Assembly (NCBI GenBank): GCA_015680685.1
Contig: MNCI01005599.1
Location: 149,477-213,476 of the forward strand
DNA from: Gnetum montanum
Taxonomy: Eukaryota > Streptophyta > Gnetopsida > Gnetales > Gnetaceae
Direction of reading: 5' to 3'
DNA: 64,000 bases
The position numbers and the translations under genes were made by a program. A model generated the notes under the pieces. It was not told the origin of the DNA, did not search any database, and was given only the letters and a program-made list of their open reading frames with translations. Every line of letters starts with the position of its first letter. Within the stretch, counting starts at the first letter, position 1. This document shows, piece after piece, positions 23,400-34,702 of the stretch.

Positions 23400-24530
23400 A
23401 ACTAGAGGTTGTTATCCTCAACCTCTACCTCCTCCACTATTGCCTCCATGCTTTGGGCACTCTCAAGCCCAATGCTTTGGTTTCCCACATGCAAAAAAAT
23501 TCTAACAATCCCTCTATAGATGACTAGGATGCCCACATCTATAACAAACAATAGCTCCATGACTAGCTCCAATAGTAGGACCACAAGTGATTGTTGGGAA
23601 CTCTCCTCCATGGACATGAGCTTTCTTAGAGGTACCAAGCCTCTCTCTAGATGTCGATTCTCTCTTCTACCCATGTTGCCTCTCTCTATGTGTTGTATCC
23701 TCCCATTAACTCCTCTCTAAATCCATGGCTACTGCTCTAGCTTCATCATAGGAAGTCAATCTAAGAGGTAATAGGTGATCCTTCAAAGATGGTCTCAAAT
23801 CTTGAACAAAACTATTTGTCCATGCCCAAGCATCAGTCTGCATCTAGGGTACATAATGACTTAGCTCAGAGAAAGAAGCATCATACTTTACCATAGACCA
23901 ACTACATTGATACAAATGGTAAAATTCATCCTCCTTGGCCTATGCATATTGGGTAGACACATAACGACCTTTGAAAGATGCTAGAAAATCATGCCATGCC
24001 ACCTCTTGACCAATCCATCCCTTGGCCTACTCTTCAGTCATCCATCAATGCTAGGCAGTGCCAACCAATTGATAAACTTCCAAGAGAGTTTGCTGAATCG
24101 ATGAACAACCCATCAAATCAAAAGCCTTTTGCAATTCCTCCAACCATTCTATAGTCACATTGGGATCCTTAGTGCCATCAAATTTTAGAGGTCCCAATTT
24201 CTAAAATTGCTCCACTAGTTCTCTATTGATAGGTTGCCTATTTGATTCTCTTGAGCCTGCAGTACCACTACCACTTCCCACTTCCTTGATCCTGGGAACA
24301 AGAGCAGGAGCATCACTAGCTGCAACATGCTGCTATAGGATCTATAACAATTTTTGTATAAGCTCCAATTTCCTATTTGCAGGACCACTGTTAGATGTTG
24401 AAGGAGGTTGCTCTTGTCCATCATTAGGCACTTCTTGTCTACAAGCCCCACCAACATCATGACCATGTCTACTATACATCTATGTAACTTGAAATTACAC
24501 AAATGGATGAGTAACCCCTACCATCATACA
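23400..24530 (-). pseudogene. Gag of B with two CCHC zinc knuckles
   Basis: Recognisable phrases: KLGPLKFDGTKDPNVTIEWL, LEELQKAFDLMGCSS, EVAWHDFLASFKGRYVSTQY, KEDEFYHLYQC, VKYDASFSELSHYVP, DLRPSLKDHLLPLRLTSYDE and ARAVAMDLERS. This is the standard gag core of chromoviruses. Near 23545-23500, CYRCGHPSHL(stop)RDC fits CX2CX4HX4C. A second knuckle follows as FACGKPKHWA(stop)EC, whose first Cys is Phe. A Gly/Arg-rich tail follows. Stops at Gln, Lys and Arg positions disable it. Confidence 0.85.
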
Positions 24531-24545
24531 ACATCAAATTAAACT

Positions 24546-24561
24546 AGCTCCAATACCACAA
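24546..24561 (-). promoter_or_regulatory. Primer binding site of B, tRNA-iMet type
   Basis: The minus strand reads TGTTACA then TTGTGGTATTGGAGCTAG. This matches the initiator-Met primer site TGGTATCAGAGC with two transitions, one base or so after the LTR end. It is typical for chromoviruses and differs from the Asp-type site of A, D, E and F. Confidence 0.8.
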
Positions 24562-27036
24562 TGTAACACCCCACCCTAGCAAGGGCAGGGTGATGCCTAG
24601 GATCAAGTAATCTTAGCATGGAAGGATGGTAACTAAAACCAATACTGTGCAAAATACATGATATCCAGGAAGATCAAACGGTACAAAAATTTCCTACCAC
24701 ACCAAAAACTAAACATACGTATCACTTTATAAAAATGCATGTCTCTACATAAATCAAACTATGCACTACTTTACTAAAATACAAAAACACATAAACCTCA
24801 TCATCATATATAGAAAAGTACAGAGAGTTTCATACTACAAGGATATATAGTCCACACTACTGTAAATGAAAATATACATTAAATAAGCATTAAAGGATTT
24901 TCTCTTCCTCTACTCTCTCTCTTTGTGTTCATCTAGGCTCCTACACCCTTCACTTGTAATTAAATAAAGTTAGTACACAACTAAGTGGAAAGCCTTTACA
25001 CTTCCCCTGCTAGATGGTTGAGAGGTGTTACACCAAAGGAGAGGAGTGAGGTACAAGGCAACCTGCAACCATTGTTAGTCTTATACATGCTCAAAACAAC
25101 ACACACTATATCACCCATAAAGTTAACATACTACCATACAATCACAAACAAAGCCACAGTCCAACATCATCTATCATGCCCATGTCATCATACCCATGAT
25201 ATACCATAAATAGTCCATGATCTACACAACCATAATCCAAACAGAACACCTATTCTCAATAATATGACTCACAAACCAATACTATCACATACATAGCCCA
25301 CGTGGTTGCTAGCATGTCCATGCTCAATGTCGCATGTGAAACGTTGCCATGAGTACTCATAACATCCATTGCCTGTAGGTCTTTTATTAGTCTTTTATTT
25401 ATCCAACCAGTGCTAGGGTTCATCAACCTATGACCAGCAACCACTAGCCTTCTAGAAGACTAGTGATAGGGATGAACACACCTATGCCACAGACCAACCG
25501 TAGGGACGAACACACCTACACTCTCCTACTCTTAGGATGAGGCCTGAGATAGGAGCCTCACCGATGCATCACAGTGGGGGTCAATCCATACTACCTCTAG
25601 GATGCCTCATCACCAACTAGTTCACAGCGTCATGCTAGCACCACTCGCCAACAACTGTGACAAGAATTGTTGTAAAAACATATACATAGTCCAACTATTT
25701 TAAGCCAACATAGGTCATACGCACAACACACCCAAACAAACATAACCGCACATATCCACCCTTAACAGTTACAATCGTTCCATGAAAATAATTCCACGAT
25801 GCAACAGAACAATATGAAGACCTCGATCTGACAAAAGAATACCATATTCCTCACAAGACACGTACTTCCATACAAATGACCACTTGAATAACCTTCAAAA
25901 TGATATATGCCCAAAGAGAAAACTAATCCCACACTTAGAAAGTACTTCCCAAAACGATCCCAATGACACTAATTTTACCTAGATCGGACTCTTGGAAATA
26001 AATTTATGTGTGTTTAAAGTTTGATTAATAAAATAATATTTAAATAATAAGTACCACCAAAAAGGATTGGAATGCCAAAAAACAGTCATGCCCTAATAGG
26101 CCTTACAAAATAGTATATTCCAATCATACGAGGTAAAGACAACCCACTAATTAAAATTGTTGGGGCAGAAAGGTCAAAACAAGTAGAAAATCTTTTAAAA
26201 TCCAACAAGACTTCATTTTGCTCCCAACAAGTTCTACATTTACATAGATATGAGCACAACAATCCCAAATCCAGGTTCAGGAGCTAGGAAAAAGGTGGAA
26301 GAGAGGAAAAGAACATAAAAAGAAGAAGAAGAAGAAAACAGACTCCTATGCATTTCTATTTTTGTATACAAAAGAAATAGAAAAAAAAAACTCAACATGG
26401 TGGTGCAAAAGGGTGATGGTGTTAAAATAAGAAAAAAAAACAAGGCTTATGTTTATGTTATTAGAAAATAAAAAGACGCACGTCATGTGCAACATAACGT
26501 GACTTTTACTTTTCTTTTTTTTATTTGAACTCTATTATTTTTTTAAGGAATGATTTTCATAAGTTATTTTTATTTTTCATCTTCACAACTAACACTGTAA
26601 AGGTAAACTTTAAACCTGCATAACAAACACACTAGGACTCCAATTAAAATCCATTTGAACTTATGAAATCCTTATCATATGCTCTACACATTCACATGCC
26701 AAAACCACACTCAAACATCATGCAACATAGTGCTATATTACAAATTCCTACATACCAAAATCACACATAAAGCATAAAAACATATCGAATCAGTGCTCTT
26801 GTATCCCAATCCAACACCACTGCTAGGAACATCACCTGTCTAAAACATCACACAAGGCTAGTGTACATAATCATGTTAGTTAAGCATGTAAAGACATCAT
26901 AATCATAACATAAAAGTGAAGCCTCATAACATATAAAATACATTAACTTGTCCCCAAAAATCCACTAAGACTCCACATGTAATGTATAACTCATAAGCAG
27001 ATAACCATACCTATTGTCTCTAGATGGGATGTAACA
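24562..27036 (-). repeat. 5' LTR of B, about 2.5 kb
   Basis: On the minus strand it runs TGTTACATCCCATC...GGTGGGGTGTTACA. Both ends align with the shorter partner at 12841-13260. The middle (about 24.74-26.77 kb) has no partner. It holds only short frames, a pyrimidine-rich patch near 24899, a poly-A/AAG-rich patch near 26310-26440, and ACATAC/CACAAC-rich text. I see no coding content, so a long non-coding LTR is the simplest reading. Confidence 0.85.
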
Positions 27037-27041
27037 TATAA

Positions 27042-30000
27042 CATTAATTGTTTGTCTCTTACACAAGCCCATATTTTTCTTCATCTTTTTAGAAGTTAAA
27101 TATTAGCTAATATATTCTAACATATGTGTATAGTTACATTATCTTTTGATGTCATGTCAAAGTTAACTTACCTTATGAAGTAGAAAGCTGAGCACTTGTC
27201 ATTGTCTTGATTCAATTGGAAATCTTCTTATCTTTCAAAACTTATTTACGTGGTGGTGGAGTGATCTCTGCAAGGGATGAATCTCTATTTGTGAAAGTTT
27301 ATCTCTTCCTTCACCCACCTACTCATCCTCTAATTCTTCTTGTCCTGTATCATTTGAATTCAACTCAAAAAGTTAAAAATCAAATCAAAACTTTATTCAT
27401 TGACCTCTTCATTTTCTTTTGATGAAAGTAAGTCAGTAAGAAAATTTGACTTCTCCTCACTCATACCTTCCTTATGGCATTCAAGGATGGAAGGAAGGGT
27501 GGATTAAAGCTTCTTTGCTTCCCACTCCATGACTTTCATTTTTCATGCAATTCTTAAAAATATCATAGTCTTTTGAGAACATATTAACAATTAAGGTTGC
27601 ATTAAAATTTGATGCCTCTACCATTTAAAATTTAGAAAATTAAGTGAGTTGAAGAGAAATATTTTTGATACTTTCATATTTTTTCTTGTAGTATCTCCTC
27701 GGATATCTTCACTGTAGAAGTTTGTGAAGACATGTCTTTCTCTTGAGAAAGAGGCTTTCTTTTTCCTGAAGCCTTTTCTTTACCAACTATCCTGAAGGTG
27801 ATTTCTAAAAATTTCTCTTTTCCTACTACAAAATCATTACTTATTTTTAAGGGTTGTTTAACATTTAAGATCCCACTTCCTCTCTCGTTCTTAACATTAA
27901 CATCAAAGGATTCTTGTCGTTGATGTTGTATGTAGAGATTAAACTTCGCAAGTATTCATTCACACAGTGGGAGCCTAACATCTACCTCATAAGCAATATC
28001 TAATTACTTCTATCTTTCTCTGGTAAATAAAGTTTCCAGTGCCTTTATTAAACCATAGTAAAACCTAAATTTAAGGCTTTTTTCACCATGTTTCTTTTTT
28101 CTTTCTTTCCTCTGGAGGTAGTGTCTCCATCTCTTCCACTACCCCTTGATAGATAATCAGTGCCTAGTTAGCTACCCTTAGGACATGCCCCATATAACCT
28201 GTAGAACTACCTAAGGGCTAGCTCCCATTTCTAACTAATTTTATTACAAATTAGATGTTTAACAAACAAAGGGGAACTATTTTTTAAATCTTCATTCATC
28301 CCCTTATGTATGTTGATGATGTCTCTCTTCTTTGAAATCATCCATTCTTCCATTATCATTAACTCTACTAAATCAAGTTTAGAGCTATTAATCTTTATTT
28401 CTCTTTTGAGGAAGCCAAGCTAATACCTTAGTGTCATAGGATCCTAGGTGATGATGACCTATTTTTGATCCATATGAACTACAAAAAAAAATTTCTGTGT
28501 GAAGTAGTTCTTTATTCATCCTACATATTCTATCACACTAAGATATAGGTGGTTCAAGCCAAAGGCATACAAAATTTTTTCTCTCTCAAATTTTTTGAAG
28601 TACTTCATTCCTTTCCTTGAAAAAGCCACTTTTTGATACTTTGTTTCTCACTTGTTATCCTAACATTGAATTGTTTCACCTAGTAGGCTACATTAATGAA
28701 CTTGGTATTGTTAAGACTTATTTAGCTTGTAACAATCATCATAGGATGGTTATCAAAGTTATAGAAACTTCTTATCTCTATTCTAATGAGGATTTAATCA
28801 TTAATGTTTACCTTTTGGTCTAAGAATGATCCTTGATTCCTTGAGGCACTCTATATTTCCTCCATGACTTTTGTCCCATAATAGGTGAAGCTATTCCCTA
28901 TTTTTGTACTTGTTCCAAAACCTATAAATCCATAAGCTCCTGTACTAAGCTTCAGAATGAGATATAACTTATTCCCATTAGTTGTAGTGCTAAGACAGAT
29001 ACTATAGAAAAGTTTCCCAAAATTCTAGGTGATCTGGTCCTTACATGTTTGGATCCATGAACCTACACATCCACATCATCATTAATCCTAACTAATACTT
29101 AGCTACTTATTTCTATTAACAATTCAAATTTAACACATCTTTCTATGAAACTCTATGAACTTGGTTGTTTTGACATTGCTATCGAAGATTGTGTGTTTAG
29201 AAGCAATGTGTTGTTGGCACTAAATTGCCTATACTCTTTTTTCTTTCATAACTTATCCAAACATTTTGTGTAGACTAGAACATCCTTGGATAGCTCTTCT
29301 ATTTTCCACTACCACTCAAAAATTATCTTTGTTAACTCAACTAGAAATTCAAGGAGTATGTACTCTAGATCTTTCAAAATAGTTTCTTCTCCCAAACCTG
29401 TCCACATTACTACATGGAAATGCTTGATGTTGAAATTTATAAATTCTATGGTTCCTTGCTAAGCCCCTAGTTTTTAAGGCATTAGGAGGACATCATTGAA
29501 TAGAGACTTGCATTTAATGAATCATGTTTTTCTCCTTCTATTCTCCATAATACTTCTTTCATCCACTAGCAAGAAAAACGTGGGCTTAATTACTAAGAGC
29601 CTTAGTGTTGTAACATCCTTGCAGAAATAATAGCACATTTTAAGATCTACTACATCAAAAGCATACTATTGCATATCATTTCCTAACTAAGATCATTTAG
29701 TATCAAATTTCTTTTGGCATGTAATGAAATCTATCTCACATTAAATTTTTTTAATATTACTCTCTAATGTTTAGCATCAATTTTCATATCGAATCTTGGT
29801 TGACATCTAACTTTGTTTCCTTTAAACATTATCTAACTTCTACATTTGATATCATAATCAAAATCAACATCATACATCAAATGTTTGTCCTATGTAACAA
29901 CACTAACTTATGCAAATACTTTCTATATGACATATTGTAGGCTACATTATTAGACTTAACATTCTTTCTTAGACTCTATGTTAAAACCTTCACATCATGT

Positions 30001-31220
30001 TCTTTGCTAAAAACCTAAAACCTTTATTTTTCTTAAAAATAAATATGGAACATTATGAATCTAATTTTAAAAACACTACAATACATGCATTGCTACATTT
30101 TGAACTTAAAAAGTTTGCAAAGTAGTTTTTGAAATTACCTCTTAAATCTCTTACCCTAGTGGCTCATACATTATTGGTCATTGTGGTAGTAAAAGAAATT
30201 ACTTTGCTATGAACATATAGGTCCTAAACCACAAGAAACCTTGGGTAAATAGTTTTTTCTCTACTTAGAATTAATAAACAATGACATGAAGTTACATGCA
30301 TTTTTATTCTTAGCCTAGAAAAATAAGATTCATTAGAAACCCTTGCGACTAAGGTACTATTAATAGGGTTCTTGACCCCGCAACAAAAATGAACTTAATA
30401 TGCTAAATTAGTACTTTATAAGCAATGTAATCTAGTTAACTTTACTCAAATCAAGCCTAGCATGACATTTTACTAGCAAAATCCATTGAAAAATTGTGAA
30501 ATCTAGATCACTATTACAATAAATTATGTTGAGATAGTGCTTAACCAAATTTTAAATTCCTAACTAGGGTTCATGTTCCTCACAATTTAGCCTTGGCAGA
30601 AAGAATGTAGGGTTGTGGTAGTCTCCTACTATATTGGTCCCACACCTAGACCTCTACCTACTGCTACCACTTTCACTTGCCACTTCTAGTTGTTGACCTA
30701 TCACTTTTTGTCTTTAGCTCTATTCTTGTATCATTTTCTAAATTTATCTATTATAAGTGAAGCTTTTGTGCTTTTTCTTCTTTTTCTTTACATATGTAGG
30801 TTGATAAAACAAGGTCACTTTCAAAAAATATTTAACTTTTAATGCATAAAGGTTTGATCTTGCTCAATTTTGAAATTACATGTCACTTTTATTCTAAATC
30901 TCTTCATGGAGTCTAACTACTTTGATTTTGGTCTAAGTGACATGGTTGCTTGTCCATTATCCTTACTTCAACCTCTTATCTTAGACTATCCCACAAATCA
31001 TATATGTTAGACCCTAGACATGTCTTTTATTAATGTTGAATCAAGTTCAACAAGTGCTACTTCTCTTATAATTTTCCTAAACATTACTAAGCATGAATTA
31101 CTTCACAAATTGATCTATCTTTCCTTGATTGAGAGCTCTATTTATTAAATGATTTCTTAATTAATTTTCCTTTACTAAATAATAAATATAAAAAAAGATA
31201 TTTTGACTTAGTGTTCTTTT
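27042..31220 (+). other. Unassigned stretch between insertion B and H reverse transcriptase
   Basis: By position this belongs to H between protease and RT. Frames are short. The one at 28617-28823 is open for 68 codons (HLVGYINELGIVKTYLACNN) and continues with stops to about 29400, suggesting eroded coding sequence that I do not recognise. Patches of ACATC/ATCAA text near 29780-29890 resemble those at 6130-6370. No LTR ends were found. Confidence 0.4.
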
Positions 31221-31229
31221 TTGTACAGA

Positions 31230-32040
31230 CAACCAAGAAGCTATCTTAGCTACTTTACAAAAATGTGACATGCCTAGTCTATGTATAAGGTTAGTATAAC
31301 ACAAGATCATTTTGGAAGAAGGTTCTAAACCTATTAAATAGAAAGTTGGAAAAATTCATTTGACTATAGCTCTTGTTATAAAAGAAATGATCATCACCTA
31401 GAGCCATAATGCTAACTATAACAGAAAAAATTACTAAACACTATAGATGGGTTTATCCATCTTGTCACTATTCTGATTGGGTCTTCAATATGGTTGTGTT
31501 TTCTAAGAAGAATGGAAGTATTTGCATATGCATTGAATTTCAAGATCTAAACAATGCCATACTTAAAGATATGTTTTCACTACCAAACATTGATTAGCTC
31601 ATAGACTTAATTGCTGGTTATGCTCTTTTATCCTTTATGGATGGGTTTTCTAGTTATAATCAAATCCAAATTAATCAAAAGCACCAATAATATATTAATT
31701 TTATGACTCAATGGGAAACATTTTGCTACACTAAAATGGTTGTTAGACTCAAGAATGCTAGAGCAACCTACCAACATGCTATAACTTTATGAGATGATGT
31801 TTAAATGAGTTATTAACTATGTTGATCACTTGACTATCAAATATACTTTAGCATATGATTATGGTACCAACTTAGATAATGTTTTAGCCTAACATGATAA
31901 GTTTAGCCTTGTTCTTAATCCTAAGAAGTGCATCTTTGACATTCTTATAAATAAGATTTTGGGTTATCTTATGTCTCAGGATGGTATAGTTGTTGACCTT
32001 GATAAGGTTAAAGCTATTATGGATCTTTCACACTAATGAA
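31230..32040 (+). pseudogene. Reverse transcriptase remnant of H, Tat type
   Basis: Reads WVFNMVVFSKKNGSICICIE, FQDLNNAILKDMFSLPNIDQ, AGYALLSFMDGFSSYNQIQI, TQWETFCYTKMVV, LKNARATYQHAITL, YVDHLTIK, LVLNPKKCIFDILINKILGY and DGIVVDLDKVKAIMDL. The FMDG(F/N)(S/A)GYNQI, GLKNAGATYQRA and GF.VS..GIEVDP.K..AI patterns mark the Tat/Ogre/Retand side. The catalytic YVDD is YVDH, with the last Asp changed to His, and stops are frequent, so it is inactive. Confidence 0.85.
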
Positions 32041-32099
32041 CATTTAAGATATGCAAGTTTTAAATGGTAATTTCTAATTGATTCACTTCATTATCATTA

Positions 32100-33060
32100 A
32101 TTTTACTGATCATCTCCACTCTTTAACTCATCTACTTTATAAGTGCAATACTTTCATTTGAGACGAGAACTATTAAAGGCCTATAATTCCATCAAAGAAG
32201 TCCTTTCTCTTTCCATTTTGAATTTTCTTTAATTTGACCAACCTTTTACATTTATCTTTTCAAATCTAACCATTCCATAGCTACCATGCTTTCTCAATGG
32301 TGAGAATATGGGGATGATCTTTCTATATATTATATATATTACCCTTTCTTAAATTATGAGACTAGATATTTAGACATCAAAAAGTCTTATCTAAGTCTTA
32401 TCTTCACTTTTAAAAAGTGAATGCATTATCTCTTAAATGCTAAAGTATTTTTCATCTGCAAAGATAACATTGTTGAATGGCTACTAATAACCCTTATGAT
32501 AGTCATTGTTGAGCTCATTGAAAAACTTTCTCCGTTGAATTTGATCTTTGTTATCTATCTTAACACTCTATCAAATATTAAGCTATAGTTGATCTAATCT
32601 CTTCCTTTGAATCTAGTGATGTTATTCATAGCTTATATGATGACATAAGTAACTCAGATGTTGTCTCTCATTTTGACAAAAATCATACTTTCTTCAAATT
32701 AAGCACAATCTCTATTCTTGTCCTTTGTACTAACCAAATTCTCTATAGGAGTTATAAACTTACTTTCCATTCACTAACAAAATAGCTAAATATGAGTATC
32801 TAATTCACATTCTTTTACTAGCTTTACAAAACCAAATCAAAACTATTACTATCTATGGTGACTTAGCTCATTATAAATTAAGTTAACGTTGAATGTGATT
32901 GTAAAGCTCCTCATCTTGATCCTTACCTAGAGATGGTTAAGGAACTTATTTTTTCTTTTTTAGCTTATACCTTAAGTAATATTTTACATTCTAAAAATAT
33001 ATTATTAGATGCTTTGACAACATTTGTGATTCATGGTGATCTATCTACCATATGTAATCA
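32100..33060 (+). pseudogene. RNase H region remnant of H
   Basis: The first part (32100-32760) is too eroded to assign. From about 32770, NKIAKYEYLIHILLLALQNQ, IKTITIYGDLAHYKLS, DPYLEMVKELIFSFLAYTLS and KNILLDALTTFVI correspond to N.EAEYEAL..GL..A, I.V.GDS.LV, L..Y......L...F and N..ADALA..A of the second (archaeal-type) RNase H found in Tat elements. The catalytic pattern is only partly kept. That this is the second RNase H is inferred from the AEYEAL-like phrase. Confidence 0.6.
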
Positions 33061-33139
33061 ACTTGTACAATCTATTTTTTTAATGTCTATCATACAATAT
33101 CCTAAAATCTTGGTCAACGCTATCAACACAGTTGATTAA

Positions 33140-33515
33140 AACCATCAATACATTGACATTTTTCATTATCTCACTATTGGTGAAACACCTAGTCATTTGA
33201 CACTTGCTTAAAAGGTTGATTTACATAATACAATCAACATTTTCGTTTAGTAAATCTTGATGTTCTATGTTGAGTTTCTACTATAGGCATTCTTCTATGT
33301 TATCTTAACCTAGCTTAGTCTAAGATAGTATTGGAATAAGTTCATTCAGGGATTTGTGGTGGAAACCTAAGATCATGTTCTCTAACTACTTGTGCTATCT
33401 CGTTAGGCTATTGGTGACTCATCTTAGCTAAGGATTCTCTTAACCAAGATAAAACATGTGACACTTGCCAAAGACATGCACCACTCATCTATGTTCCCTT
33501 ATAATAATTTAACAT
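33140..33515 (+). pseudogene. Integrase zinc-binding domain remnant of H
   Basis: Reads VHSGICGGNLRSC, LGYW(stop)LILAKDSLN and TCDTCQRHAPLIYVPL. This is the HHCC domain of Tat-type integrase (H.G.CGGH..G..L..K..R.GYYWP.M..D.......C..CQ.HA...H.P). CDTC near 33457 is intact. The catalytic core that should follow is missing: within about 20 nt the text changes to the coiled-coil accessory protein. A deletion or recombination joined integrase to the accessory gene. Confidence 0.75.
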
Positions 33516-33534
33516 ATATAAGGTTAGATGGCCT

Positions 33535-33870
33535 TTTTAGAAAGTGCATCAAAAGCTAGAGATAGCCAACATAGCGCTTAAGGTCCTAAAATCTAGAGTG
33601 GAAGATCAACTGTCCATTGCTAAAAATTTAGTTAAAAGAATAGCAAACTACCAGGAGTTGAAGGACATTGTCAAGTCATTCGATATTGAATGAAAAGAAT
33701 TCAATGCCTAGTTTGAAAATGTGCATGAAATGTTTCTAACTCTGTCATATCCTTGGGAGGTGCCTATAACAACAAATCTAGATAAACTTGCCTATACCAT
33801 TCATGATCTAAGAACTAAAGAAGAGAATTCGAGGATATTAATTAATGCATTTTAATTGAAAACAACAATA
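33535..33870 (+). pseudogene. C-terminal remnant of the accessory coiled-coil gene in H
   Basis: LEIANIALKVLKSRVEDQLS, IAKNLVKRIANYQELKDIVK, SFDIE, LTLSYPWEVPITTNLDKLAY, TIHDLRTKEENSRILINAF. It aligns over its whole length with the C-terminal part of the D copy (47120-47425) and the E copy (about 54090-53770), for example NLAKRMNDYHEL and FNIESKQFTASF in D. It lies just before the 3' LTR, the same position as in D and E. Confidence 0.8.
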
Positions 33871-33945
33871 ATAATGGTGACAAGATAGTGACAACCAACA
33901 CCAACACGTGAGGATCCACGATAGTTTTAGTTAATCGTTGGGATA

Positions 33946-34697
33946 TGATGAGTCATAAGTTGGTTGGCTACATTAATGTTAACTTGAGAACACTGTAACA
34001 TTAATATAGGATCAAATGTGTTAATGCATAATAGTGGCATAGAGATAATAAAAGCCTATATAAATGTGCATATCAACAACATTTATGAAACCATTTCAAT
34101 CATTAGCATGGCAAATCTTTTAAAGTTTATTTCAATAAGAATAAGAATCTATCACCAAGTGTTTACAACATGAACTATTTTGATTGTGCAAAATCTTATT
34201 CAAGGGATTATATTCCTAGATACATGGATCATCATTTGGAGTAATGGTAAGGTGCTCATTTCTTATGTTGAAGAATTAGGTTCAAGCCTAGGCACAACCA
34301 CTCAAATAGGTTAGGCTTTTGCTCAATTACTAACCCTCCTAGGACTCCACTTAGTGGGATGAGCATTGTAGCTTTGGGTGATGATCCTTTTTTATATGCC
34401 TAAATATATTTTCATGATGGTAATAATAAGATTGAGATTAGTTTACCTTCATTGTAGCACTTGGCCTAGCTTAATGATTTCCTTAATTGCAATTTTATTT
34501 TATTGTTCCTTTAATTTGCATGTACTTATTTATATTTTACATTTCATTGCACCTTAATTACACTAAATGAGTACGACCAAGTTTGAGTGTAAGTGCATTA
34601 ACAATTGATAATCCTAGTAATGTGCCACTTGGTACACCCAATAGTTGACACTTGGTAACCTCGTAGCATTATTGTATGTTTAAGATGTGTATGGTAA
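33946..34697 (+). repeat. 3' LTR of H, first part
   Basis: Starts TGATGAGTCATAAG after GGATA. A TATA-like CCTATATAAATG lies near 34051. Blocks match the 5' LTR at 3411: TTCATTGTAGCACTTGGCC near 34451, TGATAATCCTAGTAATGTG near 34607 and TTGTATGTTTAAGATGTGTA near 34672. A SINE is inserted at 34226. The LTR breaks at GCTAG (34698-34702), where D inserted, and resumes at 48671. Confidence 0.8.
34226..34391 (+). mobile_element. tRNA-derived SINE in the 3' LTR of H
   Basis: About 166 bp with a Pol III-like A box (TGGAGTAATGG, 34237-34247), a B box (GGTTCAAGCCT, 34279-34289) and a 3' T run. The flanks are TTATATTCCTAGATACAT (34208-34225) and TTATATGCCTAAATATAT (34392-34409), matching at 15 of 18 positions, a target duplication of SINE length. 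The 5' LTR of H has the region without the insert (around GATCATGTACCTAAATAAG near 3647). The A-to-B box spacing, T-tail and long duplication fit plant SINEs. The body (CTAACCCTCCTAGGACTCC) is only loosely like the Au family. Confidence 0.75.
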
Positions 34698-34702
34698 GCT
34701 AG

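Larger units (their letters stand above)
12841..27036 (-). mobile_element. Tekay/Del-like chromovirus B, complete but decayed, interrupted by A
   Basis: Both ends carry the terminal sequence TGTTACATCC...GGGTGTTACA read on the minus strand, except that the left end is mutated to TATAACACC. The flanks are TATAG at 12836-12840 and TATAA at 27037-27041, a 5-bp target duplication with one transition. Order on the minus strand is: 5' LTR, primer site, gag with two zinc knuckles, protease, RT, RNase H, integrase, chromodomain, 3' LTR. The sequence motifs, integrase before a chromodomain, and the iMet-type primer site fit the Tekay/Del chromovirus lineage. Element A is inserted in RT. Stops occur in every domain. 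Confidence 0.9.

Noticed and set aside
34226-34300. tRNA gene
   Set aside because: Box A and box B are present, but no cloverleaf with acceptor stem could be formed; the T tail and long target duplication fit a SINE.
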